Origin: Bacillota bacterium | GTDB taxonomy: Bacteria > Bacillota > UBA4882 > UBA8346 | DNA length: 64,000 nucleotides | Assembly: GCA_023417475.1 (NCBI GenBank) | Contig: JAEZFP010000062.1 | Location: 1-64,000, forward strand | Direction: 5' to 3' | Shown here: one piece after another, positions 8,109-17,306 of the stretch | Layout: each line of letters opens with the position of its first letter | Numbering within the stretch: the stretch's first letter is position 1 | Program-made: the position numbers and the translations under genes | Notes under the pieces: generated by a model | Databases searched by the model: none | The model's input: the letters and a program-made list of their open reading frames with translations, nothing else | What the model was told of the DNA's origin: nothing

Positions 8109-9587
8109 TTAAAAAGGATTTTCATCCCGGTACAATGACGCCGCCGGTTGGTTATAGGCCACATCCGCTACGCCGAGCATTTTCATGGCGGCAAACAATA
8201 CTTTTCCGGCATGAGCAAAGGCCACTCCGGCATGGTGGGGATACCGTTTGGCAATCAATACATGACGATAGAAACGGGCCATTTCGGAGACGGCAAAAAC
8301 CCCGATTCCGCCGAACGATTGCGGGTCAACATCGATCACTTCGCCTTGGGCTACGTAACTTCGCAAAGTCGCCTCGGCGGTGCTTTGTAACCGGAACAAG
8401 GTAATCGTCCCGGGACGCAACGTTCCTTCCAGAGTTCCCCGGGAAATATCCGGTTCCTGGTCGCCCTCCAATAGCCGGTGCATGATCAACTGGTATTTCA
8501 TCGCCGCATTCTTCATACAGCATTTCGGGGTATTCCCGCAATGGAAACCCATAAACAGGTCATCCAAACGATAACCGGCAAACAGTTCCGGATTGGTTTC
8601 AAACATATCCTGCGGCACGGAATTGTTGATATCCAACAAGGTGGCCGGTTGACCAGTGGCGCAGGTAATGATGTATTCGCTTAATGCCCCGTAGATATCG
8701 GTTTCACAGGCCACCGGTATGCCGGTGGCGGCAAGGCGGGAATTGACGTAACAAGGCACAAACTTAAACTGCGTTTGGAAGGCCGGCCAACATTTATTGG
8801 CAAATATGCCATATGCGGAAGCGCCCAAGTGATTACTGAACCAATCGGTCAATGTCAACTCATATTGGGCCAAACGCGGTAAAATTCCCGGATAACCGTT
8901 TCCGGACCCCAACTCTTCCGCCATCTCCTTGACCAGCGTCGGAATCCGCGGATCGTTTTCATGGGCATTAAACGATGCGAACAAATCCAGCTCGGAATTT
9001 TCCATAATTTCAATTCCCAGATCGTAAAGAGGTTTAACCGGTGCGTTACAAGCCAAAAAATCTTGAGGACGCGGACCGAAACTGAAGATCTTCAGTGTAG
9101 CGATTCCCAAAAGTACCCGGGCGATATTTGCGAAGTCGTCGATCATCGCCGCAATCTCCGTCGCTGTGCCCACCGGATATTCGGGAATATACGGCCGAAG
9201 CTTCCGCAACCCGATGTTGTATGAAGCGTTTAACATGCCGCAATAGGCATCGCCACGGCCCTGGATCAAGTTGGTTTGCGTCTCCTCGGCTGCCGCCACG
9301 AACATCGCCGGACCGCCGAACTTTTGCGCAAGCAAGGTTTCGGGACCTTCCGGACCAAAATTGCCAAGATAGACTATTAGCGCGTTAACGTTGGCTGCTT
9401 CCAGCTCCCCAAGCGCCTTTACGACATCCGCTTCATTTTCGACCGTGGTTTGAATTTCAACAATTCGAATTTCCTTGTCCGTACAAGATTGGATAACCGC
9501 ACGCCGCCGGCTCTGACTTAACTCAACCGGGAAACAATCACGACTCACCGCAACAATCCCTAATTTGACCTGTGGAATATTTAGCAT
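8109..9587 (-). CDS. L-fucose/L-arabinose isomerase-like protein
   Basis: This 492-residue protein belongs to the fucose/arabinose isomerase superfamily, which interconverts aldoses and ketoses with a divalent metal. N-terminal LGIVAVSRDCFPVELSQ, central NALIVYLGNFGPEGPETL and the C-terminal block with MGFHCGNTPKCC and LEGTLRPGTITLFRL fit the remote AraA/FucI-like branch rather than classical AraA. The start at 9587 follows GAGGAGG at eight bases, so I prefer it to the ATG six codons upstream. It is last in the minus-strand order behind the sugar-sensing genes, and araB and araD lie nearby without araA. It may therefore make L-ribulose from L-arabinose, which is inference. Confidence 0.75.
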   Translation of the reverse strand: MLNIPQVKLGIVAVSRDCFPVELSQSRRRAVIQSCTDKEIRIVEIQTTVENEADVVKALGELEAANVNALIVYLGNFGPEGPETLLAQKFGGPAMFVAAAEETQTNLIQGRGDAYCGMLNASYNIGLRKLRPYIPEYPVGTATEIAAMIDDFANIARVLLGIATLKIFSFGPRPQDFLACNAPVKPLYDLGIEIMENSELDLFASFNAHENDPRIPTLVKEMAEELGSGNGYPGILPRLAQYELTLTDWFSNHLGASAYGIFANKCWPAFQTQFKFVPCYVNSRLAATGIPVACETDIYGALSEYIITCATGQPATLLDINNSVPQDMFETNPELFAGYRLDDLFMGFHCGNTPKCCMKNAAMKYQLIMHRLLEGDQEPDISRGTLEGTLRPGTITLFRLQSTAEATLRSYVAQGEVIDVDPQSFGGIGVFAVSEMARFYRHVLIAKRYPHHAGVAFAHAGKVLFAAMKMLGVADVAYNQPAASLYRDENPF

Positions 9588-9683
9588 CACTTCAAACCTC
9601 CTCAAATATTCAAGTATATAATTTTATCGCATTTTAATACATAATGCTACTTTCTTGGTTCATTTTGTAACAAGTCGCTGTTT

Positions 9684-11294
9684 TTAACTATTCTGATTCC
9701 GCGCCTTTTCCCGGTATTCGCTGGGAGAAACGCCCATCCATTTCTTAAAACAGTTGCTGAAATAGAATGAATCGTTATAGCCGACCTCCGTCGCGATCTC
9801 ATATATTTTGCGCTCGCTATGTTTTAATAGTTCCTTCGCGCGCATCATCCGCCGCTCGCTTAAGTAATCGCTGAAGTTTTTGCCAATCCGCTCCGTGAAA
9901 AGCAAGCTGAGATAACTGGGGCTGATCTTATACCGGTTGGCCATCTCCGATAACGTAATATCGGTTGCGAAATTTTCATCGATTACCTTCCGGATCTCGG
10001 CAACCAGCTGGTGGTTTAAAGACAGGCGTTTCGTATTGATATAACGGATGATTCGTTGAAAAAACGCTTCCAGCATCGTCTCCAATTCCGCCAAACTCTC
10101 GGTGCCGCTGACATCAATCAACGTCGCATACTCGGAACCAAAAATTTCGCTGGAGTTGTAACCCAACTCGTTTAACGTGATATTGGTGAGTAGGATCAGA
10201 TTGCCGGCCACGATCTTAGCCAGCTCCGGACTGATTCCGGTCTGACGTAGCTCGGCAATCAAATCCTTAAGGTCTTTTTGGATCGCCCCGTCCGCTCCGA
10301 TCTTGAGATTATCGAAAATGGAATGGTGGTGTATAAGATGAAAGATTTTATGATATGACGGATTGACCAAATTCAAATCATTGATGGAGAAGACCCGGTT
10401 AAGGCCATACAAGTAACGATAATGCAATGCCGTGCAAGCTTCCTTGTACGAGACGGCCAAATCGGTAAAATCGTGATAGGGATGGCCCAACCCACAGGAT
10501 AACGAGATGTTTAACATTACCCGCAATTGCGCTAAAACCGCTTCCAGTTGCAACGGTAGCGTCGTTTCGGGCGTAAATACGATCAGCGCCATCTGGTTGC
10601 GCCGCAAATTGATCTGTACTTGCTGCGTTGGCTGATCCGCAAAGGCTTTTTGGAGTTGCTGCACCAGTTGTAGATTTAACAAATACTTGTCTTCTTCCGT
10701 CTTTCCCGCCAGTTGATTTTCGGGAATTTCAACGACGACCACCTGATATGGTTGGCCTTGCAACTCCGCCAATCCCAAAAAATCAATCTGATCCGCCAGG
10801 CTGCCCGAAGCAAAATTGCCATTAAGCAAGTCAATGAAGAACTTTTCTTGCAACACCTCTTTGTTTTTGGCCAATTGCTCGCGCAACTCGTTCAACTCGG
10901 TTTTTTCCGCCTGTTCCTGTCGGAGTTCGTGTTGAAACCGTAAGACGACCTCAAGTAGCCGGCGGCTGGCAAAGGGTTTTAATAGATAATCGGAGACGTT
11001 TAATTTAATTGATTCCTGAGCGTACTCAAACTCGGCAAACCCTGAGATGACAATGATCTTCATCGGGTAGTTTCGTCTTTTGATCTCTTTAATCAACTCC
11101 AAACCGTTCATCTTGGGCATCTGAACGTCAGTGACCACAATCTGAATCGGTTGTTCAGCCAGGATTGCCAATGCCTCCAAACCGTTGGACGCGATCAAAA
11201 CCGGATCAAATCCATAATCGGCCCAGACGATATTATGCCGCAACTTCCGCTGCAACGCCGGTTCATCCTCAACCAAAAGCAATCCCGTTGTCAT
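9684..11294 (-). CDS. YesN/AraT-type response regulator with AraC output
   Basis: This 536-residue protein is the DNA-binding half of a two-component system. The receiver domain (about residues 3-120) has the acidic pair ED at 9-10, the phospho-acceptor Asp56 in VTDVQMPKMNG and Lys in YLLKPF. A long middle region follows, and residues about 430-535 form an AraC-type double helix-turn-helix ending in VGYNDSFYFSNCFKKWMG. The ATG has an excellent GGGAGGTG. It lies 23 bases after the kinase gene, so the two are cotranscribed. Proteins of this type usually activate sugar uptake and hydrolase genes. The isomerase-like gene 97 bases downstream is a likely target or co-member. Confidence 0.93.
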   Translation of the reverse strand: MTTGLLLVEDEPALQRKLRHNIVWADYGFDPVLIASNGLEALAILAEQPIQIVVTDVQMPKMNGLELIKEIKRRNYPMKIIVISGFAEFEYAQESIKLNVSDYLLKPFASRRLLEVVLRFQHELRQEQAEKTELNELREQLAKNKEVLQEKFFIDLLNGNFASGSLADQIDFLGLAELQGQPYQVVVVEIPENQLAGKTEEDKYLLNLQLVQQLQKAFADQPTQQVQINLRRNQMALIVFTPETTLPLQLEAVLAQLRVMLNISLSCGLGHPYHDFTDLAVSYKEACTALHYRYLYGLNRVFSINDLNLVNPSYHKIFHLIHHHSIFDNLKIGADGAIQKDLKDLIAELRQTGISPELAKIVAGNLILLTNITLNELGYNSSEIFGSEYATLIDVSGTESLAELETMLEAFFQRIIRYINTKRLSLNHQLVAEIRKVIDENFATDITLSEMANRYKISPSYLSLLFTERIGKNFSDYLSERRMMRAKELLKHSERKIYEIATEVGYNDSFYFSNCFKKWMGVSPSEYREKARNQNS

Positions 11295-11317
11295 TCTGTC
11301 ACCTCCCTTCTTCGTGT

Positions 11318-13054
11318 TTACGCGATCGGCAGACGTACCACGGCGGTAACCCCGCCGCCCGGAGTCGCTTTCAGTTCCAGTCCGTAATCGGCTCCAAATG
11401 CCAACCGGATCCGTTCATGAACATTCCGTAGTCCGAAATAACGTTGATTGGCGCCGGATTCTTGGAGACATCGGTTGATCGCTAACAATTGCTCATCGGC
11501 CATTCCCAAACCGTTATCGCTGACCTCCAGAAAAATCATTCCGGCCGTTTCGTCAAGATAACCTTTGAGGATGATCAGACCGCTGTTTTCAAATTCCCGT
11601 ACGCCGTGATAAATCGCATTTTCAATCAAAGGTTGCAGAATCAGTTTGATGGTTTTGGCAGTTAAAATCCGTTCCTCGATTTGGAACGAATAATCATATT
11701 TCTCGCCATGCCGGAACCGCTGAATATAAAGGTAGTTGCGGGCATGGGCAATCTCATCGCGCAACGCGATAAATTCCTGACCATGGCTGAGGCTGATCCG
11801 GAAAAACGCCCCCAACGCCTCGACCATGTTAATTACATCTTCATTTTTATTCGTTTCGAGCAAACCGATGATCAGATCCAAAGTGTTATAAATAAAGTGA
11901 GGTTTGATCTGTTCCTGGAGGGCAATCATCTCCGCTTTACGTAACTTTTGCTGTTCTTGGACGCTTTGCTCCATCAACTGCCGGATTTGCGCGAGCATCT
12001 GGTTAAAGGTGATTCCCAACTGCCCGATTTCGTCATTGCTCCGGATCGTCACGTTGGTATTGAGGTCGTCGGCCGCCAAACGCATTGATTTTTGGAGCTC
12101 GGTAATCGGGCGAGTCAACAACCGCGCCAAAAAGACGGCCATCCCGATCACCCCGAGAATGGCCCCGCCGATCAGGAGTAACGTAATCCAGGTAAGCTTA
12201 TTCATCTCCTGCATCAACTCTGACTTGGTGGAGATACCGACAATCCGCCAATTGGCCGGCGCAAACTTCTTGGCAGTCACCACCTGATCGCCATGACTGA
12301 TAAACGGTAACAACGGCCCCGGTTGCCAAGCCCGTGGCGCGGAACTCCCCAACAGAAAACTGAGCGATTTGCCGATCAATTCCGGTTTGGGATGATAAAT
12401 GATCTGGCCGCCCTCGTCCAGCAACATGATATAGCCGCTTTTGCCCAACCTGATATCCCGGCAGATGTTGTCAAGCAGTTCGGAGTCAATATCAATGCTC
12501 ATAATACCGAGCAGATTATCGTAATCACCCCGAATCGCCCGGCCAATCGAGAAAACCGTTCCCCCGAGCCAATCGGAATGCGGACCCCACCAAACGGTGT
12601 TATCCTCTTTGACAGTCCGGTTGATCAAGGTCTGAAAGAGTTGATTCTGGGATAAGTCCTCTTGAGTTATGCCATAACAGCCAATCCGCGTCCCGTTTAG
12701 CGTCGTTATCGAGATGTCGCGCAGATCGGTCTTGATCTTTTTAATATTGTTGAGATTCTCCCAAAGCCGGAAAGTGTATTTGCGGTTTCCTTCAATATCC
12801 CCGGCCAGATTCAGCTTGATAAACTGCACGGCATAATAGTCGTTGCGCAGTTCCAAAATCCGTTCCTGATCGCTCAGATAGATTTGAAGGTTCCGATCAA
12901 CCCGGTCAATCACCTCGCTGGTGTACGAACGGATATTATGTTCTAAAATTTGCAGGTAACTATGGTACGACAAAAAAGCCAATAAAATTAAAGGCACCAA
13001 GCTTAAGGCCGCCAGCGACAGAATAAACTTGGATCGGATTGAATTGGGTTTCAA
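11318..13054 (-). CDS. YesM/AraS-type sensor histidine kinase
   Basis: This 578-residue membrane kinase pairs with the adjacent response regulator. A membrane segment at residues 10-30 and a second at about 289-311 enclose an extracellular Cache-type sensor domain. A HAMP linker follows, then the His_kinase box QIKPHFIYNTLD with His386, and an ATPase domain with NAIYHGV and SDNGLGM. The start is a TTG with no Shine-Dalgarno sequence. It is in the same frame as the preceding binding-protein gene, separated from it by one TAA and 13 open codons, so translation probably depends on coupling. The upstream binding protein suggests sugar sensing. Confidence 0.92.
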   Translation of the reverse strand: MKPNSIRSKFILSLAALSLVPLILLAFLSYHSYLQILEHNIRSYTSEVIDRVDRNLQIYLSDQERILELRNDYYAVQFIKLNLAGDIEGNRKYTFRLWENLNNIKKIKTDLRDISITTLNGTRIGCYGITQEDLSQNQLFQTLINRTVKEDNTVWWGPHSDWLGGTVFSIGRAIRGDYDNLLGIMSIDIDSELLDNICRDIRLGKSGYIMLLDEGGQIIYHPKPELIGKSLSFLLGSSAPRAWQPGPLLPFISHGDQVVTAKKFAPANWRIVGISTKSELMQEMNKLTWITLLLIGGAILGVIGMAVFLARLLTRPITELQKSMRLAADDLNTNVTIRSNDEIGQLGITFNQMLAQIRQLMEQSVQEQQKLRKAEMIALQEQIKPHFIYNTLDLIIGLLETNKNEDVINMVEALGAFFRISLSHGQEFIALRDEIAHARNYLYIQRFRHGEKYDYSFQIEERILTAKTIKLILQPLIENAIYHGVREFENSGLIILKGYLDETAGMIFLEVSDNGLGMADEQLLAINRCLQESGANQRYFGLRNVHERIRLAFGADYGLELKATPGGGVTAVVRLPIA

Positions 13055-13093
13055 CCAGTGATTGAGTTTTCGAATCGGTGTTGCTGTAACCAG

Positions 13094-14098
13094 TTATTTC
13101 ATCTCCCAAGGTTTTTTGACTCGCAACAGCCGATCGAAATTCGACTGATCCGCCAGCTCCAGCCGGGTCTCAATAAAAGTTGAGGGGAGCGGAACTCCCT
13201 TGATCGCGCAAACCAAATAATTGACAGTCAGCGTTCCCATCTCGCGAAAATCCTGACCCACCAACGCTTGGGCAAAACCTTTTTTGGCCGCTTGCAACAC
13301 CGGATAAAAAGTATCCATGGACACCGCCAAACCACCCTTGCGGCACCATTCCTGATATAACGGCATTGACTCGGTCGGACCGAAAAACGCCCACCCACCA
13401 GCGAAGAAAAACGCCTCGGTTTCAGGGTGTTCCTTGATATACGCCTCAACCACTTTGGCGCCGGAGGCCGTGTCATCATCACAAGAAAGCACCGCCCGGT
13501 AATCCAGTTGAATGCGGTTGGCGGTAGCCTCTTTAAAACCGCGAATCCGTTCATTTAAATTATGCGCTTGGATGCCACCGGTCAGAATGGCAGTGCGTAA
13601 AGGCCGTCCGGCCCAACCTTTCGCCGTAACCAACCGCGCCATGGCTTCGCCGCAAGCGCGGCCGGCCTTGTAATTGTTGGTCCCGCAATAGAAGGAACGC
13701 TGGCTCCCGATACAATCGGCATCCATGGTTGCAACCTTGATGCCGGCCGCCACCGCTTGATTGATCACTGACCGCATTTTCTCGGGATCACTGCAACTGA
13801 CGGCGATTCCATCCACTTTCCGCCGGATCAAACCTTCAATCACCCGGATCTGGGCGTCGGGATCCACTTTAAAGGGGGCAACCCATTCCAACACCACGTT
13901 ACAACGGCGGGCAGCCAACTCAGCGGTCTCTTTGGCGTCGACAAACACCGGATTGTCCAACGATTTCGGTGAAATGGCGATCACCAATGGCCGGGTACGC
14001 ACCAATGGCTTGCTAACCGCTCTAACCGGACCAAACGGTCCGTTACCGGCGATCACCAGACCGATCAAACAAAACAAAATCCTACGAACCCACTTCAA
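13094..14098 (-). CDS. Periplasmic sugar-binding protein, sensor partner (AraP-like)
   Basis: This protein of 334 residues has the RbsB/LacI-type periplasmic-binding fold. An N-terminal signal or anchor segment of about 26 residues ends near PVRA and has no lipobox cysteine. Ligand-domain marks include VDGIAVSCSDPEKM, VATMDADCIGS and FCGTNN-type FYCGTNNYKAG, then FFFAGGWAF. The start is a TTG placed seven bases after AGGAGG, six codons inside the longest frame. No ABC permease or ATPase lies nearby. The gene is followed in frame by a YesM kinase, so it probably presents bound sugar to that kinase, as in AraP of Geobacillus. The ligand is unproven. Confidence 0.85.
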   Translation of the reverse strand: MKWVRRILFCLIGLVIAGNGPFGPVRAVSKPLVRTRPLVIAISPKSLDNPVFVDAKETAELAARRCNVVLEWVAPFKVDPDAQIRVIEGLIRRKVDGIAVSCSDPEKMRSVINQAVAAGIKVATMDADCIGSQRSFYCGTNNYKAGRACGEAMARLVTAKGWAGRPLRTAILTGGIQAHNLNERIRGFKEATANRIQLDYRAVLSCDDDTASGAKVVEAYIKEHPETEAFFFAGGWAFFGPTESMPLYQEWCRKGGLAVSMDTFYPVLQAAKKGFAQALVGQDFREMGTLTVNYLVCAIKGVPLPSTFIETRLELADQSNFDRLLRVKKPWEMK

Positions 14099-14112
14099 GC
14101 GGCGGCCTCCTC

Positions 14113-15243
14113 TCAAAGCAGCTCACCCTCGGCTGCCGGGTCGCGATCCTTCAACGCCATAAAATGAATGGCAAGCAATACACCCAACCCACCGCACAAC
14201 AACCCGATCACCAAAATCTTCAGCCAGGCGTTCTGCAGCTCCGCATAGAGATACGAAGCCGGCGTGAAGCTCAATAAATGCCAGCCGCTACGACCGCCAA
14301 CCCCGTTGTGGCTACTGATAGTTTTATACGTCACCAAAGTCTGTCGTTGATTGGCTTTAGTCAAGAAACTGCCCTGATTGATATCGTTCCCGTCATCCCG
14401 GTTGGAAACCGGTTGAAAGATCGCTTGCAACGGCTGGGTATTGCTCATCACCTGATTAATATTTTTCCCGATATCGTTCTTGAACGGGCTGGAAACGATC
14501 ATCCCGTTATTGTTGATCACAAAAGAATAATTTTCTAAGTTATCAAAGGAGCTATTGAACTGGTTATAAAGGTTCATCTTGATCTTGGTGAGACGGTCAA
14601 TCTTCTCCTCGTCGATTATGATTCCCAAGATCCCCAAAGGTTTCCCGGTCTCCAGATCTTTTATATGCCGCCCAATGATCAGGAAGTGATTACGGTTTAC
14701 GGCGATCGCCGCAGACCAGACGATCCCGCCGCCGGCTTTTATAATATTTTGATAAGCGTCCTGCCGGACAAAATTCTGAACCAAACTTTGCATTTCCGTT
14801 TGAAAATCCTTGGTCACCACAATCGAGCCGGAGGGGGTGGGACCATTGCAAAACATAAAGGCAAAAATATCTTGGTTACTGATCATATATTCATTGAAAC
14901 AGGTTTCAATCACCTTACGCGCTGCCGTATTTGTTGCGCCACGCGGTGAACTGACGTAGGCGGCTAGGGTAGTGTTGAAGTCCTTGTTGGTAAACAAACG
15001 GACCGAGATATTTTCAAACTCCGCCAGTTTCAATTGGATATTGGCTACAGTCTGTGTCAACTGCGCCAGCGAGTACTCGGTAATCTTGCGCGTGATTGCC
15101 GTTCGAAACTCGATATAGGACATCCAGCCGAGAATAAGTAACGGGATCATTGCCAGACTTAGCAAAGAGAGCTGCCAATGCTGACGGGAGAAAAAACGCG
15201 ATTTGAAAAAGTTATTTTTTTTCACATGCATGCTCCAGCTCAA
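14113..15243 (-). CDS. Stand-alone Cache-domain sensor protein, no kinase
   Basis: This 376-residue membrane protein looks like the front half of a YesM-type kinase. It has a first membrane segment (about residues 24-45), an extracellular double-Cache-like domain of about 280 residues including GILGIIIDEEKIDRL and ENYSFVINNNGMIVSSPF, and a second membrane segment near residues 340-362. It then ends after about 14 cytoplasmic residues, with no HAMP, kinase or methyl-accepting domain. It is the first gene of the operon and stops 14 bases before the binding-protein start. The start is a TTG five bases after AAGGA, or an ATG four codons later. It may modulate the downstream kinase, and I found no frameshifted kinase remnant. 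Confidence 0.8.
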   Translation of the reverse strand: MSWSMHVKKNNFFKSRFFSRQHWQLSLLSLAMIPLLILGWMSYIEFRTAITRKITEYSLAQLTQTVANIQLKLAEFENISVRLFTNKDFNTTLAAYVSSPRGATNTAARKVIETCFNEYMISNQDIFAFMFCNGPTPSGSIVVTKDFQTEMQSLVQNFVRQDAYQNIIKAGGGIVWSAAIAVNRNHFLIIGRHIKDLETGKPLGILGIIIDEEKIDRLTKIKMNLYNQFNSSFDNLENYSFVINNNGMIVSSPFKNDIGKNINQVMSNTQPLQAIFQPVSNRDDGNDINQGSFLTKANQRQTLVTYKTISSHNGVGGRSGWHLLSFTPASYLYAELQNAWLKILVIGLLCGGLGVLLAIHFMALKDRDPAAEGELL

Positions 15244-15947
15244 TGAATTCCTTCTCCTCTAGTTGACTGGATGTTTTTATTCTACCATATTTTTACCGAT
15301 AAAGCAGCTTTGGGTAGTTATGGGTTTTTCTAATCAGATATTTACCAAATAAACTTGCGGGCAGTAATGGCAAAAGGAGAAAGAAGAACCGCTGAAACTG
15401 ATGGGGTTCTTCTTTCTTTGCGAGTGTTCCTACGAACAACTCTCAAAATAAAGGGAGGAGTGAATCTCGAACTTTGGTCAGGTCGCCGGATTGATCCGTT
15501 GCCATTGGACGCTCTAGCGATTTTTCGGGTATTTTCTACCACTCCTGTTTCCAATATAACCCCTGGGAAACCTGCGCGCCGATGTTTCCGTATTCTTCAA
15601 GAGCTTCCCGCAGTCACGGAAAGCTCTTGTATTTTCAAATATTTCCGAGTCTGTTTGACGACTCTTGCGGGAGGACGTCTTCCTTAGTGACAATCCGTTT
15701 GCGAACCGATGCAAATATTTTCAACATAAGTCCTCTTCATTTTTTTCAAACATAAAAAACAGGTTGAACTCCCACCTTCTTCCTTCCGATCACTATCCGC
15801 AAACCATCAATACGTTGCCGTATCATTGACGTAACCAATTTCTATCATCATCCGTTCCCAGTATAAGTAATCGGACATCATCTTTGAATAGAATTTTTTT
15901 GATTACCATAGAATTTTTTTGCTGCCCGTTGTTAGGACAAATAAAGG
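15244..15947. other. Non-coding stretch with hairpins between divergent sugar operons
   Basis: No gene is supported here. It holds a 12-bp inverted repeat, GAAAGAAGAACC (15379-15390) with its complement at 15405-15416. It also holds a 9-bp one, CAAGAGCTT (15598-15606) with its complement at 15621-15629, and a small GAGTC/GACTC hairpin just after. Open frames on both strands lack ribosome-binding sites and family resemblance. The region separates the minus-strand sensor operon from araR. Confidence 0.5.
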
Positions 15948-15986
15948 TTGACTTTCGGAAATGCTCCCTTTATGCTATCTATAGAT
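15948..15986 (+). promoter_or_regulatory. Candidate araR promoter
   Basis: TTGACT at 15948-15953 and TATGCT at 15971-15976 are 17 bp apart. A 10-bp palindrome ATCTATAGAT at 15977-15986 abuts the -10 over the expected start site. It is 45 bp ahead of the araR start. Confidence 0.5.
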
Positions 15987-16030
15987 GTATGCCCAATCGG
16001 GAAACCGAGATCAATAAAAGGAAGTCGCAA

Positions 16031-17110
16031 ATGGTAGACCCCAATTTACCGTCCCCAAAACATCAGCAATTAAAAGAATATCTGAAGAACTTAATTTTCC
16101 AGGGTAAATTAACTCCCGGCGAACAGTTGCCTTCCGAAAACAGCTTGGCCCGCCAGTTTAAAATCAGCCGCCATACCGTCAGGCAATCTTTCGGCGAACT
16201 TGAACAAGAAGGTCTGATCTACCGGGAACAAGGCCGCGGCACGTTTTGCAACCCGCTCAAAAGACCGGGCGGTCAAAACATTGCGGTATTGACCACCTAT
16301 ATCTCCGACTACATTTTCCCCTCGATCATCCAAGGAATCGAAGCGGTTTTAAGCGATGCCGGTTACAATCTGTTACTGGCCAATAGCAACAATAACAAAA
16401 CCAAAGAAGCGCAATGCCTGGAAAACTTGGTGAATCAGGACATTGTCGCCATGATTATCGAGCCGGCTAAAAGCGCCAAAGCCAACAGTAACCTCACCTA
16501 TTTTCAAACCTTAACCGCCAAAGGCGTCCCTTACCTGATGCTACACGCCCATTATCCGGAATTGGATCAATCCTTTATTGTCATAGACGACGAGCAAGGC
16601 GGGTATCTTGAAACAAAATACTTGTTGCAATTGGGGCACCGCCGCATCGCCGGCGTCTTTAAAACCGATGATCAACAAGGAGTCAAACGTCTTCAAGGCT
16701 TTCGGCGCGCTTTGAACGAATACGGTCTTATCCCTCCGCCGGAGTTGGTTGGAACGTACGAAACCGAACAGCTTCATTCCTTTCCGTATCATTTCAGTCA
16801 GCGTTTGTTGCTCCAGCCGGAACGGCCGACCGCAATCGTTTGTTATAATGACCAAATCGCGTTGGAGGTATTGGAAGTCGTCCGCAATGAAGGCTTGCGA
16901 GTCCCGGATGACCTTTCTTTGGTGGCTTTCGACGACTCCTCCCTGGCGACCGCAACCGAAATTAAACTAACTACCGTCAAACATCCGAAACTGGCCATGG
17001 GTCATCAAGCCGCCCAATCAATCGTCGACATGCTCACCGGATCGATTGACCAACCGCGACGTGTTTACGCTCCTGAACTAATCATTCGCAATTCCTGCCG
17101 CAACATCTGA
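16031..17110 (+). CDS. araR: AraR-type arabinose regulator (GntR DNA-binding, LacI sensor)
   Basis: This 359-residue regulator has the two-part AraR layout. A GntR winged helix at residues about 8-75 (LPSENSLARQFKISRHTVRQ, then GLIYREQGRGTF) is joined to a LacI/GalR-type sugar-binding domain (YNLLLANSNNN, LGHRRIAGVF, TAIVCYNDQIA, LSLVAFDDSS). AraR represses arabinose genes and is released by L-arabinose. The start at 16031 is an ATG seven bases after AAAGGAAG; the 49 upstream codons of the open frame lack family resemblance. It directly precedes araB, whose promoter carries an AraR-like operator. Confidence 0.92.
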   Translation: MVDPNLPSPKHQQLKEYLKNLIFQGKLTPGEQLPSENSLARQFKISRHTVRQSFGELEQEGLIYREQGRGTFCNPLKRPGGQNIAVLTTYISDYIFPSIIQGIEAVLSDAGYNLLLANSNNNKTKEAQCLENLVNQDIVAMIIEPAKSAKANSNLTYFQTLTAKGVPYLMLHAHYPELDQSFIVIDDEQGGYLETKYLLQLGHRRIAGVFKTDDQQGVKRLQGFRRALNEYGLIPPPELVGTYETEQLHSFPYHFSQRLLLQPERPTAIVCYNDQIALEVLEVVRNEGLRVPDDLSLVAFDDSSLATATEIKLTTVKHPKLAMGHQAAQSIVDMLTGSIDQPRRVYAPELIIRNSCRNI

Positions 17111-17140
17111 CGGATTGTTTTATGGCTTGCCACCGTCGCA

Positions 17141-17196
17141 ATCCGTCAAATTTGGAATTTGACGGATGAAAATGAATAAATTATAATGTACGTACA
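17141..17196 (+). promoter_or_regulatory. araB promoter with AraR operator and hairpin
   Basis: TTGACG at 17159-17164 and TATAAT at 17182-17187 have exact 17-bp spacing. The palindrome TGTACGTACA at 17187-17196 overlaps the last -10 base and the start site; it is the core of the known AraR operator. A perfect 12-bp inverted repeat (17141-17152 with 17156-17167) embeds the -35 in its right arm. The hairpin could end araR transcription or affect -35 access. Confidence 0.85.
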
Positions 17197-17306
17197 AGTT
17201 TTCGCTTGTTGTCGATACGTTGTCCCCATCATCCAATTCACCCTTACATTGTCCCAGAGGAGGACGCTCTCCGCTACGTTATCCACATTGTAAAGGAGTT
17301 TTGCCA

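Noticed and set aside
14113..15243. Frameshifted full-length histidine kinase
   Set aside because: The Cache protein ends cleanly after its second membrane segment and the next gene follows at 14 bases. No kinase-domain residues appear in any frame.
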